Shown one piece after another: positions 54,116 through 63,356 of a stretch of DNA of 64,000 bases. Made by a program: the position numbers and the translations under genes. Source of the stretch: Vibrio sinaloensis (GTDB lineage Bacteria > Pseudomonadota > Gammaproteobacteria > Enterobacterales > Vibrionaceae). The stretch is taken from NCBI RefSeq assembly GCF_000808535.1, contig NZ_JWLV01000013.1, positions 1-64,000 of the forward strand. Reading direction: 5' to 3'. Under the pieces are notes generated by a model. The model did no database searches, was not told where the DNA came from, and saw only the letters and a program-made list of their open reading frames with translations. Within the stretch, counting starts at the first letter, position 1; the number at the start of each line of letters is the position of its first letter.

Positions 54116-55460
54116 ACAAGCCCACATCATCATTATTGACGATGAGCAAATCATTCGTGATTCTCTATCTCAACTTCTCAGCATTGAAGGCTACCTGACT
54201 CAAGCTTATGAGCGCGGTGAAGATGCGTTGAAAGCCATCAACAAAGATTTTGATGGTATCGTCATTACCGATCTCAACATGGCTCAACTGCATGGCTTAG
54301 ACGTTCTAAAGCAGATTCAAACCATCGACGCCGATATTCCGGTGATAATGCTGACTGGCTATGCCGACGTGCAAATCGCAGTTACAGCACTTAGAGAAGG
54401 TGCTTACGATTTTTTCGAAAAACCAATCAATGAAACCTTGCTCGACAGCGTGAGCAGAGCGGTAGAAAAAAGGCAACTGGTGTTAGAGAACCGCCATTTA
54501 AAAAACTACCTAAAGAGCGCAAAAACGGGACCACAAATTCTCGGTGACACGCCCGAAATGCAAAAGATGATGCAACTTCTCAATACGGTCGTCGACACCC
54601 CGACTGATGTATTAATTCAAGGGGAAACTGGCGCAGGCAAAGAGATGGTCGCGCGTTATCTCCATGAGCATAGCGAGCAGCGCTGCAAAGCAAACTTTGT
54701 TGCCATCAACTGTGGAGCCGTGCCCGAGCACTTAATAGAGAGCGAGCTCTTTGGCAGCCGCAAAGGTGCCTACACAGGCGCGGATGCTAATCGCATTGGC
54801 AAACTTGAATTTGCCCAAGGAGGCACCGTTTTTCTCGATGAAATCGAAAGCATGCCACTGGCTATGCAAGTTAAGATCCTGCGGGTCATCGAAGAGCGCA
54901 AAGTGACCCCCGTAGGCAGCAACAAAGCGATCAATCTTGATATTCGATTTGTCGCCGCTACCAAGGTCGATTTATTAGCGATGGCAGGCGAAGGACTCTT
55001 TCGCTCGGATCTCTACTATCGCTTGAATCTCGTTACCATTCATATCCCGCCTCTCAGGGCACGCAAAGCAGACATTCCACTCTTGTTTAGGCATTTTAGC
55101 TCGATAGCCGCCGGAAGATTTCATAAACCATTAAGATCATTGAAAAGTGAAGAGCTTGAACAACTCATGCGCTACGACTGGCCCGGTAATGTACGCGAGT
55201 TAAGGAACATTGCAGAGAGGCATGTTTTACTCGGTCTACCACTGGAGCTAAGCCAAACCAGCGCGTTAGAAATGCCAGCGGATGATCTGTCGCTTGCAGA
55301 GAAGGTCGCCTTTTATGAATGCGCACTGATTGAGGAAGCCTTGAGTCAAACCTCAGGGTCAGTCAAAGAGGCGCTCTCGTTGCTAAAACTGCCACGGAAA
55401 ACCTTCTACGATAAAGTGTCCAAATACGGTATAGAACGCAATAAGTTCATCACACCTTGA
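54102..55460 (+). CDS. dctD: C4-dicarboxylate response regulator DctD (sigma-54 activator)
   Basis: 452 aa with receiver, AAA+ and Fis-like domains. The receiver phospho-acceptor Asp lies in IVITDLNMAQL. Walker A is GETGAGKE (from residue 174), and the sigma-54 contacting loop is GAYTGA at 222-227 in place of the more usual GAFTGA, a common functional variant. The Fis-type helix-turn-helix is at the C-terminus (VKEALSLLKLPRKTFYDKV). It should activate the -24/-12 promoter 125 nt downstream. Confidence 0.93.
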   Translation: MPTTKQAHIIIIDDEQIIRDSLSQLLSIEGYLTQAYERGEDALKAINKDFDGIVITDLNMAQLHGLDVLKQIQTIDADIPVIMLTGYADVQIAVTALREGAYDFFEKPINETLLDSVSRAVEKRQLVLENRHLKNYLKSAKTGPQILGDTPEMQKMMQLLNTVVDTPTDVLIQGETGAGKEMVARYLHEHSEQRCKANFVAINCGAVPEHLIESELFGSRKGAYTGADANRIGKLEFAQGGTVFLDEIESMPLAMQVKILRVIEERKVTPVGSNKAINLDIRFVAATKVDLLAMAGEGLFRSDLYYRLNLVTIHIPPLRARKADIPLLFRHFSSIAAGRFHKPLRSLKSEELEQLMRYDWPGNVRELRNIAERHVLLGLPLELSQTSALEMPADDLSLAEKVAFYECALIEEALSQTSGSVKEALSLLKLPRKTFYDKVSKYGIERNKFITP

Positions 55461-55491
55461 GTGTGGAAAAGGTGATAAATACACTTTTATA

Positions 55492-55513
55492 TTTGTGTGA
55501 AAATCCGCACAAA
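55492..55513. promoter_or_regulatory. Putative DctD-binding palindrome
   Basis: TTTGTGTG (55492-55499), AAAATC, CGCACAAA (55506-55513). The arms match at 7 of 8 positions. The core resembles the GTGCG/CGCAC type of DctD site in rhizobia, and the element lies about 70-90 nt before the -24/-12 promoter, a normal distance for an enhancer-binding protein. Half-sites resembling it are at 55460-55472 and 55539-55546. Confidence 0.6.
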
Positions 55514-55584
55514 GAATCGAAATCGACAAACCAAATGACACACAAGTACATGTTTTAATTAAAATAAATATTATTTTCACAATC

Positions 55585-55600
55585 TGGCAACACTCTTGCA
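55585..55600 (+). promoter_or_regulatory. Sigma-54 (RpoN) promoter of the SLC13 transporter gene
   Basis: TGGCAACACTCTTGCA fits the consensus TGGCAC-N5-TTGCA, with GG and GC separated by exactly 10 nt. Transcription should start near 55611. The AT-rich stretch before it (about 55552-55577) could bind IHF. Confidence 0.88.
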
Positions 55601-55682
55601 CTACAGGAGGTCTGCTCGGAAGCAGCAGCCTATTTAAAACCTCTCACCAAGTGCAATATTGGTGTTATTAAAGGATGAAAGA

Positions 55683-57125
55683 ATGAGTGAAAATAATAAA
55701 AAAACACCATGGTTCATGTTATGCCTCGGACCTTTGGTTATGCTCGCGACCCTAGTGATGGAACCGCCTGTAGCAGGGCTAAGTGTCGATGCTTGGCGCA
55801 CTGCAGGTTTAGCATTTTGGATGGCGAGTTGGTGGATCTCGGAAGCGGTCCCCATTCCCGCCGCCTCACTACTCCCTCTGGTTGTGGTCCCTATAGCTGG
55901 CATCGCCAGTATCAAACAGGTCGCCGCGCCTTATGCTCACCCGCTAATTTTCCTATTTTTGGGCGGATTTCTCATTTCTATCGCCATGGAGCGTTGGAAC
56001 CTACACCGTCGAATAGCCCTCAAAACCATGCTCTACGCAGGCAGCAAACCCAGCATTCAGGTATTGGGGATTATGTTGGTCACGGCGTTTCTATCAATGT
56101 GGATGTCGAATACTGCAACCGCAGTGATGATGCTCCCTATCGCCCTGTCGGTGATTAAGATCGTTACCGACCGCGACCCGAACAACAATCAGTTCGGCAA
56201 AGCGATGCTCCTCGCGATTGCTTACGGCGCTAGCATCGGTGGTATTGCCACCCTCATTGGTACGCCACCAAACGCGTTGATGGCGGCTTACTTATCCGAT
56301 AGCTACAACATTGAGATTGGTTTTGGCCAATGGATGATGCTTGGCCTGCCTCTTTCTATAGTGCTGCTGGTATTCACTTGGCTGTGGTTGACCAAATTTA
56401 GCTACAAAGTCGATCAAACTGGCGAGGTAAGCTCTAAGTCCGTGTTTAAGGACCAACTCGACAAGCTAGGCGCAATGTCAGCGGGCGAGAAGAAAGTATT
56501 GTTCATCTTTGCATTCGCTGCACTCGGTTGGATTTTCCGTCCTTACATCGCGAAGGCAACGGGAATTGGTCTATCAGACACGGGAGTGGCAATGATGGCA
56601 GCGATCTTACTGTTCGCCCTTCCGGTCAAATCGGGCAGCAACCAACGTGTACTCGATTGGGAGTCGGCGAAAAGTGTGCCTTGGGGTATCTTAATTCTAT
56701 TTGGTGGCGGTCTAGCTTTGGCAGCCAAAATTAAGTCATCTGGACTTGCTGAGTACATTGCTCTGCAAATTCAAGGCGCAGATACCATTTCACTGGTAAT
56801 GGGCATATTGATTGTCACGGCTCTGATCACTTTCCTAACCGAAATCACCAGCAACACAGCAACTGCAGCAGGGTTTCTACCACTCCTTGGTCCTGTCGCG
56901 GAGTCGATTACTGGCACCCCGATGGTGTGGGTCATTCCGGCTGCGATCGCCGCAAGTTGCGCCTTCATGATGCCAGTCGCGACACCACCAAATGCGATTG
57001 TTTTTGGTTCGGGTCAATTGAAAATGGGCGACATGATTCGTGCAGGCTTCTTGCTCAATATCGTCGCCATCGCGCTGATCACTATTGCAAGTATCACGCT
57101 ACTCCCACTGATATTTAACCTATAA
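55683..57125 (+). CDS. SLC13/DASS family sodium:dicarboxylate symporter
   Basis: 480-aa inner-membrane transporter of the divalent anion:sodium symporter family (as VcINDY). Both Ser-Asn-Thr motifs are present: SNTATAVMM near residue 142 and SNTATAAGF near 390, which form the sodium and carboxylate sites. The polytopic hydrophobic pattern covers the whole chain. The substrate is probably succinate, malate or fumarate, inferred from DctBD upstream and malic enzyme downstream. ATG 55683 follows AAAGGATGAAAGA. The sigma-54 promoter and DctD site above place it under DctD control. Confidence 0.92.
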   Translation: MSENNKKTPWFMLCLGPLVMLATLVMEPPVAGLSVDAWRTAGLAFWMASWWISEAVPIPAASLLPLVVVPIAGIASIKQVAAPYAHPLIFLFLGGFLISIAMERWNLHRRIALKTMLYAGSKPSIQVLGIMLVTAFLSMWMSNTATAVMMLPIALSVIKIVTDRDPNNNQFGKAMLLAIAYGASIGGIATLIGTPPNALMAAYLSDSYNIEIGFGQWMMLGLPLSIVLLVFTWLWLTKFSYKVDQTGEVSSKSVFKDQLDKLGAMSAGEKKVLFIFAFAALGWIFRPYIAKATGIGLSDTGVAMMAAILLFALPVKSGSNQRVLDWESAKSVPWGILILFGGGLALAAKIKSSGLAEYIALQIQGADTISLVMGILIVTALITFLTEITSNTATAAGFLPLLGPVAESITGTPMVWVIPAAIAASCAFMMPVATPPNAIVFGSGQLKMGDMIRAGFLLNIVAIALITIASITLLPLIFNL

Positions 57126-57144
57126 CAGCGAAATTGTCCCACTC

Positions 57145-57174
57145 AAGGTGCCTAGCGTTTCAGTTAGGCACCTT
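57145..57174 (+). terminator. Hairpin between the transporter and malic enzyme genes
   Basis: AAGGTGCCTA (57145-57154), 10-nt loop, TAGGCACCTT (57165-57174): a perfect 10-bp stem. No T run, so more likely an RNA-processing or stabilising hairpin, or a partial terminator, than a full stop. Confidence 0.5.
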
Positions 57175-57198
57175 CCTAGCTCAAAGATGTAACCAACT

Positions 57199-58896
57199 AT
57201 GACTGACAAACGCCCTCTCTACATTCCATTTTCTGGGCCCGCTCTGCTTGAAACCCCACTTCTCAACAAGGGCAGTGCTTTCACACGAAAAGAGCGCCAA
57301 GAGTTCAACTTGGTAGGACTCCTACCCCATACGGTAGAAACCATAGAATCTCAATCGGAACGTGCCTACCAGCAACTATGCTCGTTTCAATCCGCACTAG
57401 AGAAACACATTTATCTGCGCAACATTCAAGACACTAATGAAACCCTCTTCCACCACTTGATCAACCGACATCTCGAAGAGATCATGCCACTCATCTACAC
57501 CCCGACCGTCGGAGAAGCGTGTGAGCAATTCTCAAAAATCTATCGCCGCAAGCGTGGCTTACTGCTCTCCTATCCCGAGCAGCACTTAATTGATGACATG
57601 CTCCAAAACGCGACCAAACGAAACATCAAAGTGATAGTTGTGACCGATGGTGAAAGGATTCTTGGATTAGGAGACCAAGGCATTGGTGGCATGGGTATCC
57701 CTATTGGCAAATTGGCGCTGTATACCTCATGCGGTGGGATCAGCCCAGCTCACTGCTTACCGATCGTTCTTGATGTGGGTACCAATAATCGCGAACTGCT
57801 TTCCGACCCTATGTATATGGGGTGGCGTCATCCACGAATTTCAGCAGACCAATACCAAGAGTTCGTCGACACATTTATCCAAGCAGTGAAACGACGCTGG
57901 CCAAATGTGCTGCTGCAATTCGAAGACTTCGCCCAGTCAAACGCCACTCCTCTTCTGGAGCGATATCGAGATCAACTTTGTTGCTTCAATGATGACATCC
58001 AAGGTACCGCCGCCGTCGTGGTTGGCACCCTGCTGGCCGCATGTCGGCGTAAAAATGAGAGGCTTTCTGATCAACGCATTGTCTTTGTCGGTGCTGGTTC
58101 CGCTGGATGCGGCATTGCCAAGCAAATCATCCGTCAAATGATGGCTGAAGGTGTCACTGAGCAAGTCGCGACAAAAAACCTCTTTATGATTGATCGTGAA
58201 GGACTCCTTACCGAAGACACTCGTCACTTGGCTGAATTTCAAACCACGTTAGTACAGAAAAAAGCCGACTTATCAACATGGTCAAATCAACAAGCGTTGA
58301 CCTTACACAATGTCATCGAGCAAAGTAGTGCAAGCATACTCATTGGCGTCAGCGGACAACCTGGACTGTTTGATCAAACCACCATAGAACTGCTTTGCAA
58401 TAACGCACACCAACCGATTGTGTTACCCCTTTCTAACCCCACATCACGGGTTGAAGGTACACCAGACAACATTCTGAACTGGAGTAAAGGCAAAGCAATC
58501 GTGGCAACGGGCAGCCCTTTTGAACCTGTTGAGTATTACGATGAACATGGTCATCGACAAACAAGAGTGATTTCCCAATGTAACAACAGTTATATTTTTC
58601 CGGGAGTAGGACTTGGCGTTGTGGCTGTAAGTGCAACGCGCATCAGTGATTCGATGCTAATGGCAGCAAGCCGAGCTTTGGCAGAGTGCGCTGGACATAG
58701 CGAAAGCAACCAAGGTGAAATACTTCCTCCACTGGACGAAATACAAGCGATAAGTAAGCACATTGCCTTCGCAGTTGGAAAACAAGCCATTGAGGAAGGG
58801 TTGGCGCTTCCCCTTTCAGAGGCTGCACTGAACAACGCGATTGAAACTACCTTCTGGCAACCTCAATACCGCCATTATCGACGCACATCGTTCTAA
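57199..58896 (+). CDS. maeA: NAD-dependent malic enzyme MaeA
   Basis: Oxidatively decarboxylates malate to pyruvate (565 aa, the long NAD-type). The segments [34 protein letters not shown] and [18 protein letters not shown] are typical, and the NAD-binding [14 protein letters not shown] lies near residue 295. No PTA domain is fused, unlike MaeB. It sits 73 nt after the SLC13 gene and so may share its sigma-54 transcript. This would let imported malate feed pyruvate directly. Confidence 0.94.
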   Translation: MTDKRPLYIPFSGPALLETPLLNKGSAFTRKERQEFNLVGLLPHTVETIESQSERAYQQLCSFQSALEKHIYLRNIQDTNETLFHHLINRHLEEIMPLIYTPTVGEACEQFSKIYRRKRGLLLSYPEQHLIDDMLQNATKRNIKVIVVTDGERILGLGDQGIGGMGIPIGKLALYTSCGGISPAHCLPIVLDVGTNNRELLSDPMYMGWRHPRISADQYQEFVDTFIQAVKRRWPNVLLQFEDFAQSNATPLLERYRDQLCCFNDDIQGTAAVVVGTLLAACRRKNERLSDQRIVFVGAGSAGCGIAKQIIRQMMAEGVTEQVATKNLFMIDREGLLTEDTRHLAEFQTTLVQKKADLSTWSNQQALTLHNVIEQSSASILIGVSGQPGLFDQTTIELLCNNAHQPIVLPLSNPTSRVEGTPDNILNWSKGKAIVATGSPFEPVEYYDEHGHRQTRVISQCNNSYIFPGVGLGVVAVSATRISDSMLMAASRALAECAGHSESNQGEILPPLDEIQAISKHIAFAVGKQAIEEGLALPLSEAALNNAIETTFWQPQYRHYRRTSF

Positions 58897-58904
58897 CCCA
58901 TACA

Positions 58905-58927
58905 GCAGGAGCAACCATGGCTCCTGC
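58905..58927 (+). terminator. Hairpin after maeA
   Basis: GCAGGAGC (58905-58912), loop AACCATG, GCTCCTGC (58920-58927); no T run at once but TTTTATT 24 nt on. Weak terminator or 3' end hairpin. Confidence 0.45.
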
Positions 58928-58950
58928 TCGCTTAACGGCTAAGTTTTATT

Positions 58951-59091
58951 ATCAGGAGGTTACGTTGTAGAGACCTGATGGATTCCTTGTCAATTCAAGG
59001 ACAATCCACTGAGCAGTGGACGCAACAAATACACAAGGCAAAATTTCCACCCTCATGCAATAAAGCACTTCCTCTTCGGGTCTACTCCTAG
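58951..59091 (+). other. Structured region between maeA and the chemoreceptor gene
   Basis: Three nested or adjacent inverted repeats: ATCAGG/CCTGAT (58951-58979), GGATTCCTTG/CAAGG-AC-AATCC (58980-59007), and TCCACTG-AG-CAGTGGA (59005-59020). An ATG at 58978 opens a 37-codon frame to 59091, but AGGAGG is too far upstream (about 19 nt) to support it. The gap to the next gene is 321 bp and holds no other element I recognise. Confidence 0.4.
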
Positions 59092-59217
59092 CTAGCCGTT
59101 GGCTAACGCCCTACTTTTGACAAATTACTTAATAAATATCAATTAAGTCATTTATATAAGTCGATAGCATACATTCCATAATAACCAATCAATTATAAAT
59201 ACTAGGAACGACACGAC

Positions 59218-61254
59218 ATGTTGCAAAAATATAGAAATCAAAGCGTCGGTTTCCAACTCAAGTTGGTGATCACCTTGTGTCTGGCGGTCGCATTTTCAAG
59301 CATATCGGTACTGGTTTACCGCAATGCGTCTGATGTATTACTTGAAAGTACCCTTAAAGAGCATCAGTCCAAGGTTGAGGCTATGGCCAAAACCATCGCA
59401 GGACAATTCAATGCGTATCTGCATACAGCGAAAGTTCTGGAATCGACTTTTCGCAATGGTTACCTTGCCGGCGTTTTTATCGAAGATTACACCGTTGATT
59501 TCCAAGGCCATCAGGTTGCAAATATTACCCAATACAGTGAAAGTTTAATCAATGATACCAATATCGTGGATAGTTTCACTCGAGATACGGGCGCAATTGC
59601 CACCATCTTCGCGCCTCTGGGCAATGATTTTATTCGCGTTTCCACATCCCTTAAAGACCCACAAGGTAATCGGGCTGTAGGTACGACACTTGGCCAAGAC
59701 CACCCTGGTTATCGACAGCTTATGAATGGTCAGCCGTACTACGCTCAGATAAAACTGTATGGTCAACGCTTCATTACTTATTACGCGCCACTTAAAGACG
59801 TGCATGGCAAGGTGAACGGGATTACCTTTATCGGACTCCCCGTAGAGCGCGCTACTCAGAATTTGTTTTCCTCTTTGGAAGACGTCAAATGGGGTGACAC
59901 CGGATACACCATTATTCTAGACAATGCGAAAGACAACTTAGGGCGCTACCTACTGCACCCGAAGAACAAAGAAACCGATCCACCGATTCAAAACACTCAG
60001 GACTACAATGGCAATAAGCCCTTCGACAAAATATTTGAACAGACAAGTGGACTGATCCGTTACCCTTATGAAAGCAATGGAAACGTTGGTGAGAAATACC
60101 TTGTTTATATTGAGGTGCCAGGGTGGGATTGGAAACTGCTAGGCGGTACTTTTATTAGCGAAGTGACAAAAGGCAGCCGCACATTACTGAACATTATCGT
60201 CATTATTTCTCTGATCGTTGCTGTTGGCACATTTGCTATTCTTACCCTCGTGCTCAACAAGACACTCAAACCACTGACCATCCTCAATGGTTATATGAGT
60301 CGACTTGCTAAAGGTGAAGTCAGTATCTCCATCCCGAAAACAGGCAGCGAATCACGCAATGAGATCAACAACTTGAATCTTGGTGTAGCAAACATGGCCA
60401 GTCAGCTAGACAATCTAGTCGGCCAAATTCGCTCAACCAGCGATCAAGTAGAGCAAAACTCCACCAGCGTGGTAAGCGATGCACAGCGCAATCTCGACCA
60501 ATCCGACTTACAGCAAGAACAAGTAGAGCAAGTCGTTACCGCCATCGAAGAAATGGCTGCGTCAGCTCAATCTGTCGCCCAACAAGTGGAAAGCATTGCT
60601 GAAAACGTTCGCTCAGCCAATACCGATAGCCAATCAGGTTTAGAAGTCGTTGAGGGAGTGTGCATAGACGTCGCTCAATTGAATGATCAACTCGATCAAT
60701 CGGCTGCGGCTATTGAACAAGTCAATGTTGATAGCGAAAGCATTCAGACCGTCACCAAAATGATTGATGAAATCGCTGAGCAGACAAATTTGTTAGCACT
60801 TAACGCCGCGATTGAAGCGGCAAGAGCTGGAGAACAAGGCCGAGGTTTTGCGGTAGTCGCGGATGAAGTGCGCACTCTTGCACATCGAACTCAAACCTCA
60901 GTGCAAGACGTTGTCTCCATTATCGAGAAATTAAGAGGGTCAACCAGTAATGCGGTCAATATGATGGCGCAAAGCCAACAAAATGCGAATAAAGTTTTGG
61001 ATAAAGCCCAAGAAGCAGGCAATGCACTGGAAGCCATCGCGAGCCAAGTCGAAGCAATTGCAACCCAAGCAGATGCGATTGCGGCGACATCCGAAGAGCA
61101 AGCACAAGTCTCTCAAGAGATTGCGACCAGTGCGCATTCGATCAATGAACTTAACCGCCAAAGCCGAGACACCAGTGCGAAAACGTCAGAGAGTGCTGCA
61201 GAGCTTCAAAAGCAAGCGCAAGACTTGAAGCAGCAAGTTGACTTCTTCCACTAA
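59218..61254 (+). CDS. Methyl-accepting chemotaxis protein
   Basis: 678 aa. Membrane helix at about residues 15-35, a large periplasmic Cache-type sensor (Cache_3-Cache_2 pattern: [31 protein letters not shown]), a second helix near 325-345, HAMP, and a signalling domain with hairpin [20 protein letters not shown]. No CheR-binding pentapeptide at the C-terminus (ends QVDFFH). Ligand unknown; the neighbourhood suggests a C4-dicarboxylate or related acid, but this is inference. Own terminator. Confidence 0.92.
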   Translation: MLQKYRNQSVGFQLKLVITLCLAVAFSSISVLVYRNASDVLLESTLKEHQSKVEAMAKTIAGQFNAYLHTAKVLESTFRNGYLAGVFIEDYTVDFQGHQVANITQYSESLINDTNIVDSFTRDTGAIATIFAPLGNDFIRVSTSLKDPQGNRAVGTTLGQDHPGYRQLMNGQPYYAQIKLYGQRFITYYAPLKDVHGKVNGITFIGLPVERATQNLFSSLEDVKWGDTGYTIILDNAKDNLGRYLLHPKNKETDPPIQNTQDYNGNKPFDKIFEQTSGLIRYPYESNGNVGEKYLVYIEVPGWDWKLLGGTFISEVTKGSRTLLNIIVIISLIVAVGTFAILTLVLNKTLKPLTILNGYMSRLAKGEVSISIPKTGSESRNEINNLNLGVANMASQLDNLVGQIRSTSDQVEQNSTSVVSDAQRNLDQSDLQQEQVEQVVTAIEEMAASAQSVAQQVESIAENVRSANTDSQSGLEVVEGVCIDVAQLNDQLDQSAAAIEQVNVDSESIQTVTKMIDEIAEQTNLLALNAAIEAARAGEQGRGFAVVADEVRTLAHRTQTSVQDVVSIIEKLRGSTSNAVNMMAQSQQNANKVLDKAQEAGNALEAIASQVEAIATQADAIAATSEEQAQVSQEIATSAHSINELNRQSRDTSAKTSESAAELQKQAQDLKQQVDFFH

Positions 61255-61261
61255 CCTCATC

Positions 61262-61289
61262 AAGAGCCGAAGTCATTCGGCTCTTTTTC
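61262..61289 (+). terminator. Terminator of the chemoreceptor gene
   Basis: AGAGCCGAA, loop GTCA, TTCGGCTCT then a T run, 7 nt past the stop. Confidence 0.9.
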
Positions 61290-61349
61290 CTTCGCCTCAG
61301 TTGCCTCTTTTTGTTAAAATCTCGCTCCCACATCTGTATTGAGCATGAT

Positions 61350-62171
61350 ATGAACTACCAGTGCCCTCTATGCCATCAAGCACTTTCCTTTTCACAGCGT
61401 AGCTTTCGTTGCGTCAACAATCACGCCTTTGACTTAGCCAAAGAAGGTTACGTCAATTTGATGCCAGTACAGCATAAGCGCTCTAAAGATCCCGGCGACA
61501 ACAAAGAGATGATGCAAGCGCGCCGACGCTTTTTGGAAAAGGACTACTATCAGCCGATGAAGCAAAAGGTCGCTGAGCTTTGTGCTGAATTTATAGAAAG
61601 TGATGCGCCAAGCCTGTTGGACATCGGCTGCGGTGAAGGCTATTACACTACCGAAATGGCTACGCGCTTAACTGCAAAATACCCCGATGCACAAACCTAT
61701 GGCCTAGATATCTCGAAAGTGGCCATCCGTTATGCAGCAAAACGCTACACAAACTGTGCGTTCAGTGTCGCCTCGAGCCATCGTCTGCCTTTTTCCGACA
61801 ACAGCTTAGATGCCGTTGTACGAATATATGCACCTTGCAACGCTGAAGAATTAGCGAGAGTAGTAACCGATCAGGGCGTTGTAATCACCGTGACACCAGC
61901 AGCGCGTCACCTCTACCAATTGCGCGAAGCGATCTACTCAGATGTGCGACTTCATAGTGAAGCCCCTGAAGAAATTTTAGGTTTCACCTTAGAGAGAGAA
62001 GAAAAGCTCAGCTACGTGATGCCACTTGCTCAAGGTGATGCTTACGATCTGCTACAGATGACGCCGTTCGCATGGAAAGCCTCAGACACACTAAGAGAAC
62101 AACTTCAATCGGCTACACTGTACGAATGTGAGGCGGATTTCATGTTGCGCGTTTATCGCAAACAGAGTTAA
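61350..62171 (+). CDS. rlmA: 23S rRNA (guanine-N1)-methyltransferase RlmA
   Basis: Methylates G745 of 23S rRNA in E. coli (273 aa). An N-terminal zinc finger CPLCHQAL...CVNNHAFD is followed by the SAM motif I LLDIGCGEGYYTTEM. ATG 61350 gives the family start MNYQCPLC; the frame is open 13 codons upstream without similarity. In V. cholerae and E. coli it is a free-standing gene. Its stop is 2 nt before the Fur box of the next gene. Confidence 0.93.
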   Translation: MNYQCPLCHQALSFSQRSFRCVNNHAFDLAKEGYVNLMPVQHKRSKDPGDNKEMMQARRRFLEKDYYQPMKQKVAELCAEFIESDAPSLLDIGCGEGYYTTEMATRLTAKYPDAQTYGLDISKVAIRYAAKRYTNCAFSVASSHRLPFSDNSLDAVVRIYAPCNAEELARVVTDQGVVITVTPAARHLYQLREAIYSDVRLHSEAPEEILGFTLEREEKLSYVMPLAQGDAYDLLQMTPFAWKASDTLREQLQSATLYECEADFMLRVYRKQS

Positions 62172-62173
62172 TG

Positions 62174-62192
62174 GATAATAATTCTCATTATT
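62174..62192. promoter_or_regulatory. Fur box upstream of chaN
   Basis: Compared with the 19-bp Fur consensus GATAATGATAATCATTATC, the sequence GATAATAATTCTCATTATT matches at 15 positions and keeps both half-palindromes. It lies about 58-77 nt before the chaN start, so iron should repress the gene. Confidence 0.8.
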
Positions 62193-62206
62193 ATTGAAAC
62201 ATCAAT

Positions 62207-62249
62207 AAGCCTCCAGTAGTATGCACGCACTAATTTCTGGAGGCTTTTT
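62207..62249 (+). promoter_or_regulatory. Terminator-like hairpin containing the chaN ribosome site
   Basis: AAGCCTCCAG (62207-62216), a 20-nt loop, CTGGAGGCTT (62237-62246), then TTTA right before ATG 62251. The 3' arm contains the Shine-Dalgarno GGAGG at 62239-62243. The same structure would end transcription or hide the ribosome site of chaN. Confidence 0.7.
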
Positions 62250-62250
62250 A

Positions 62251-63180
62251 ATGCGTACTCTATTCGCGACTTCGCTTATTACTCTTTTCCTAACAGCCTG
62301 CTCAACCACGCCAGAGCAGCGTCCGACTACCTTCTATGATTACAGCTTGCTCTCTCCTGACGCTCAACCGGTCTCGTTGACTCAACTGCCAAAAACACTG
62401 GCCAACGCTGATGTCATCTTAGTCGGTGAATGGCACACTCATGCAGGTGTTCATCGCTTTCAAACCGACCTATTGAGACAATTGGTGCAAGAGCAGAAAA
62501 CCATTGCCCTTTCTATGGAGCAATTCTCACGCGACAAACAAAATGTGCTGGATGAGTACCTCGCGGGGACCATTGGTGAGCAAGTCCTAATCAATAACGG
62601 CAACGCTTGGCCAAACTACGAGAGTGACTATCGCCCATTGGTTGAGTTTGCCAAAACAAGCGGCCTTGACGTCATTGCCGCCAACGCACCTAAGCCTATT
62701 GTGCGCTGCATCGGACGCCAAGGTGTCGATTACCTCGATAAACTGACGAGCAAAGAGCGCTCATTCCTCGCCAGCGACATCGATACCTCAAACTCGCCAT
62801 ACAAAGAGAAGTTCATGGCTTCAATGCACCATGGCAAACCAGAACAAACAGAGAAACAATTTGCCGCTCAAGTCACATGGGATGAAACCATGGCAGAAAG
62901 CATTGTCTCTTATTTAGCGCAGCATCCTGGCACTCAGGTCGTTCATATCGCAGGCAAGTTCCACACTGAGCTTGGTCTAGGAACCAAAGCATCCATTTTA
63001 AAGCGTAACCCTGATCTAAATGTTGTGGTGATTACGCCGGTGGCAAGCACCGACACTGACAGTGGCGACGACTACCGCTTGTTGGTGAGCGCGCCTCCGG
63101 TTCGTTATGTACAAATGGAAAACCGCATGAAAGCCTACCAAAAATTGAAGGGACGCAACGACAATCTGACTTGTCGCTAA
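62251..63180 (+). CDS. chaN: ChaN family haem-binding lipoprotein
   Basis: 309 aa. Lipoprotein signal with lipobox FLTAC, so a membrane-anchored periplasmic protein. The DUF399/ChaN core has VGEWHTHAGVHRFQTDLL and the C-terminal HIAGKFHTELGLG with conserved His residues; Campylobacter ChaN binds haem. The Fur box upstream supports a role in iron or haem uptake. ATG 62251 matches the signal peptide start; an in-frame ATG at 62221 lies inside the leader hairpin loop and is less likely. Confidence 0.87.
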   Translation: MRTLFATSLITLFLTACSTTPEQRPTTFYDYSLLSPDAQPVSLTQLPKTLANADVILVGEWHTHAGVHRFQTDLLRQLVQEQKTIALSMEQFSRDKQNVLDEYLAGTIGEQVLINNGNAWPNYESDYRPLVEFAKTSGLDVIAANAPKPIVRCIGRQGVDYLDKLTSKERSFLASDIDTSNSPYKEKFMASMHHGKPEQTEKQFAAQVTWDETMAESIVSYLAQHPGTQVVHIAGKFHTELGLGTKASILKRNPDLNVVVITPVASTDTDSGDDYRLLVSAPPVRYVQMENRMKAYQKLKGRNDNLTCR

Positions 63181-63188
63181 AGCCTTAT

Positions 63189-63216
63189 GGCGGGCTATTT
63201 CACCGTGTGGCCCGTC
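63189..63216 (+). terminator. Possible terminator after chaN
   Basis: GGCGGGC (63189-63195), loop, GCCCGTC (63210-63216) with one wobble pair; no strong T run. Confidence 0.35.
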
Positions 63217-63356
63217 AACATTTCTTCCAGTCTCCTCTTTCCGCCAAACAGGCATACTTTATGCTTGTGTGAATTTCATACAAATTACGCATATTTTGCA
63301 CAAGTTTTTCACAGGACGGCCGATACATTGGCTAAGGACAGTATAAGGAGTTCACT

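Noticed and set aside
59133-59167. Sigma-28 promoter before the chemoreceptor (TAAA...GTCGATAG)
   Set aside because: The -10 part matches 6 of 8, but no TAAA stands 15 nt upstream as required.
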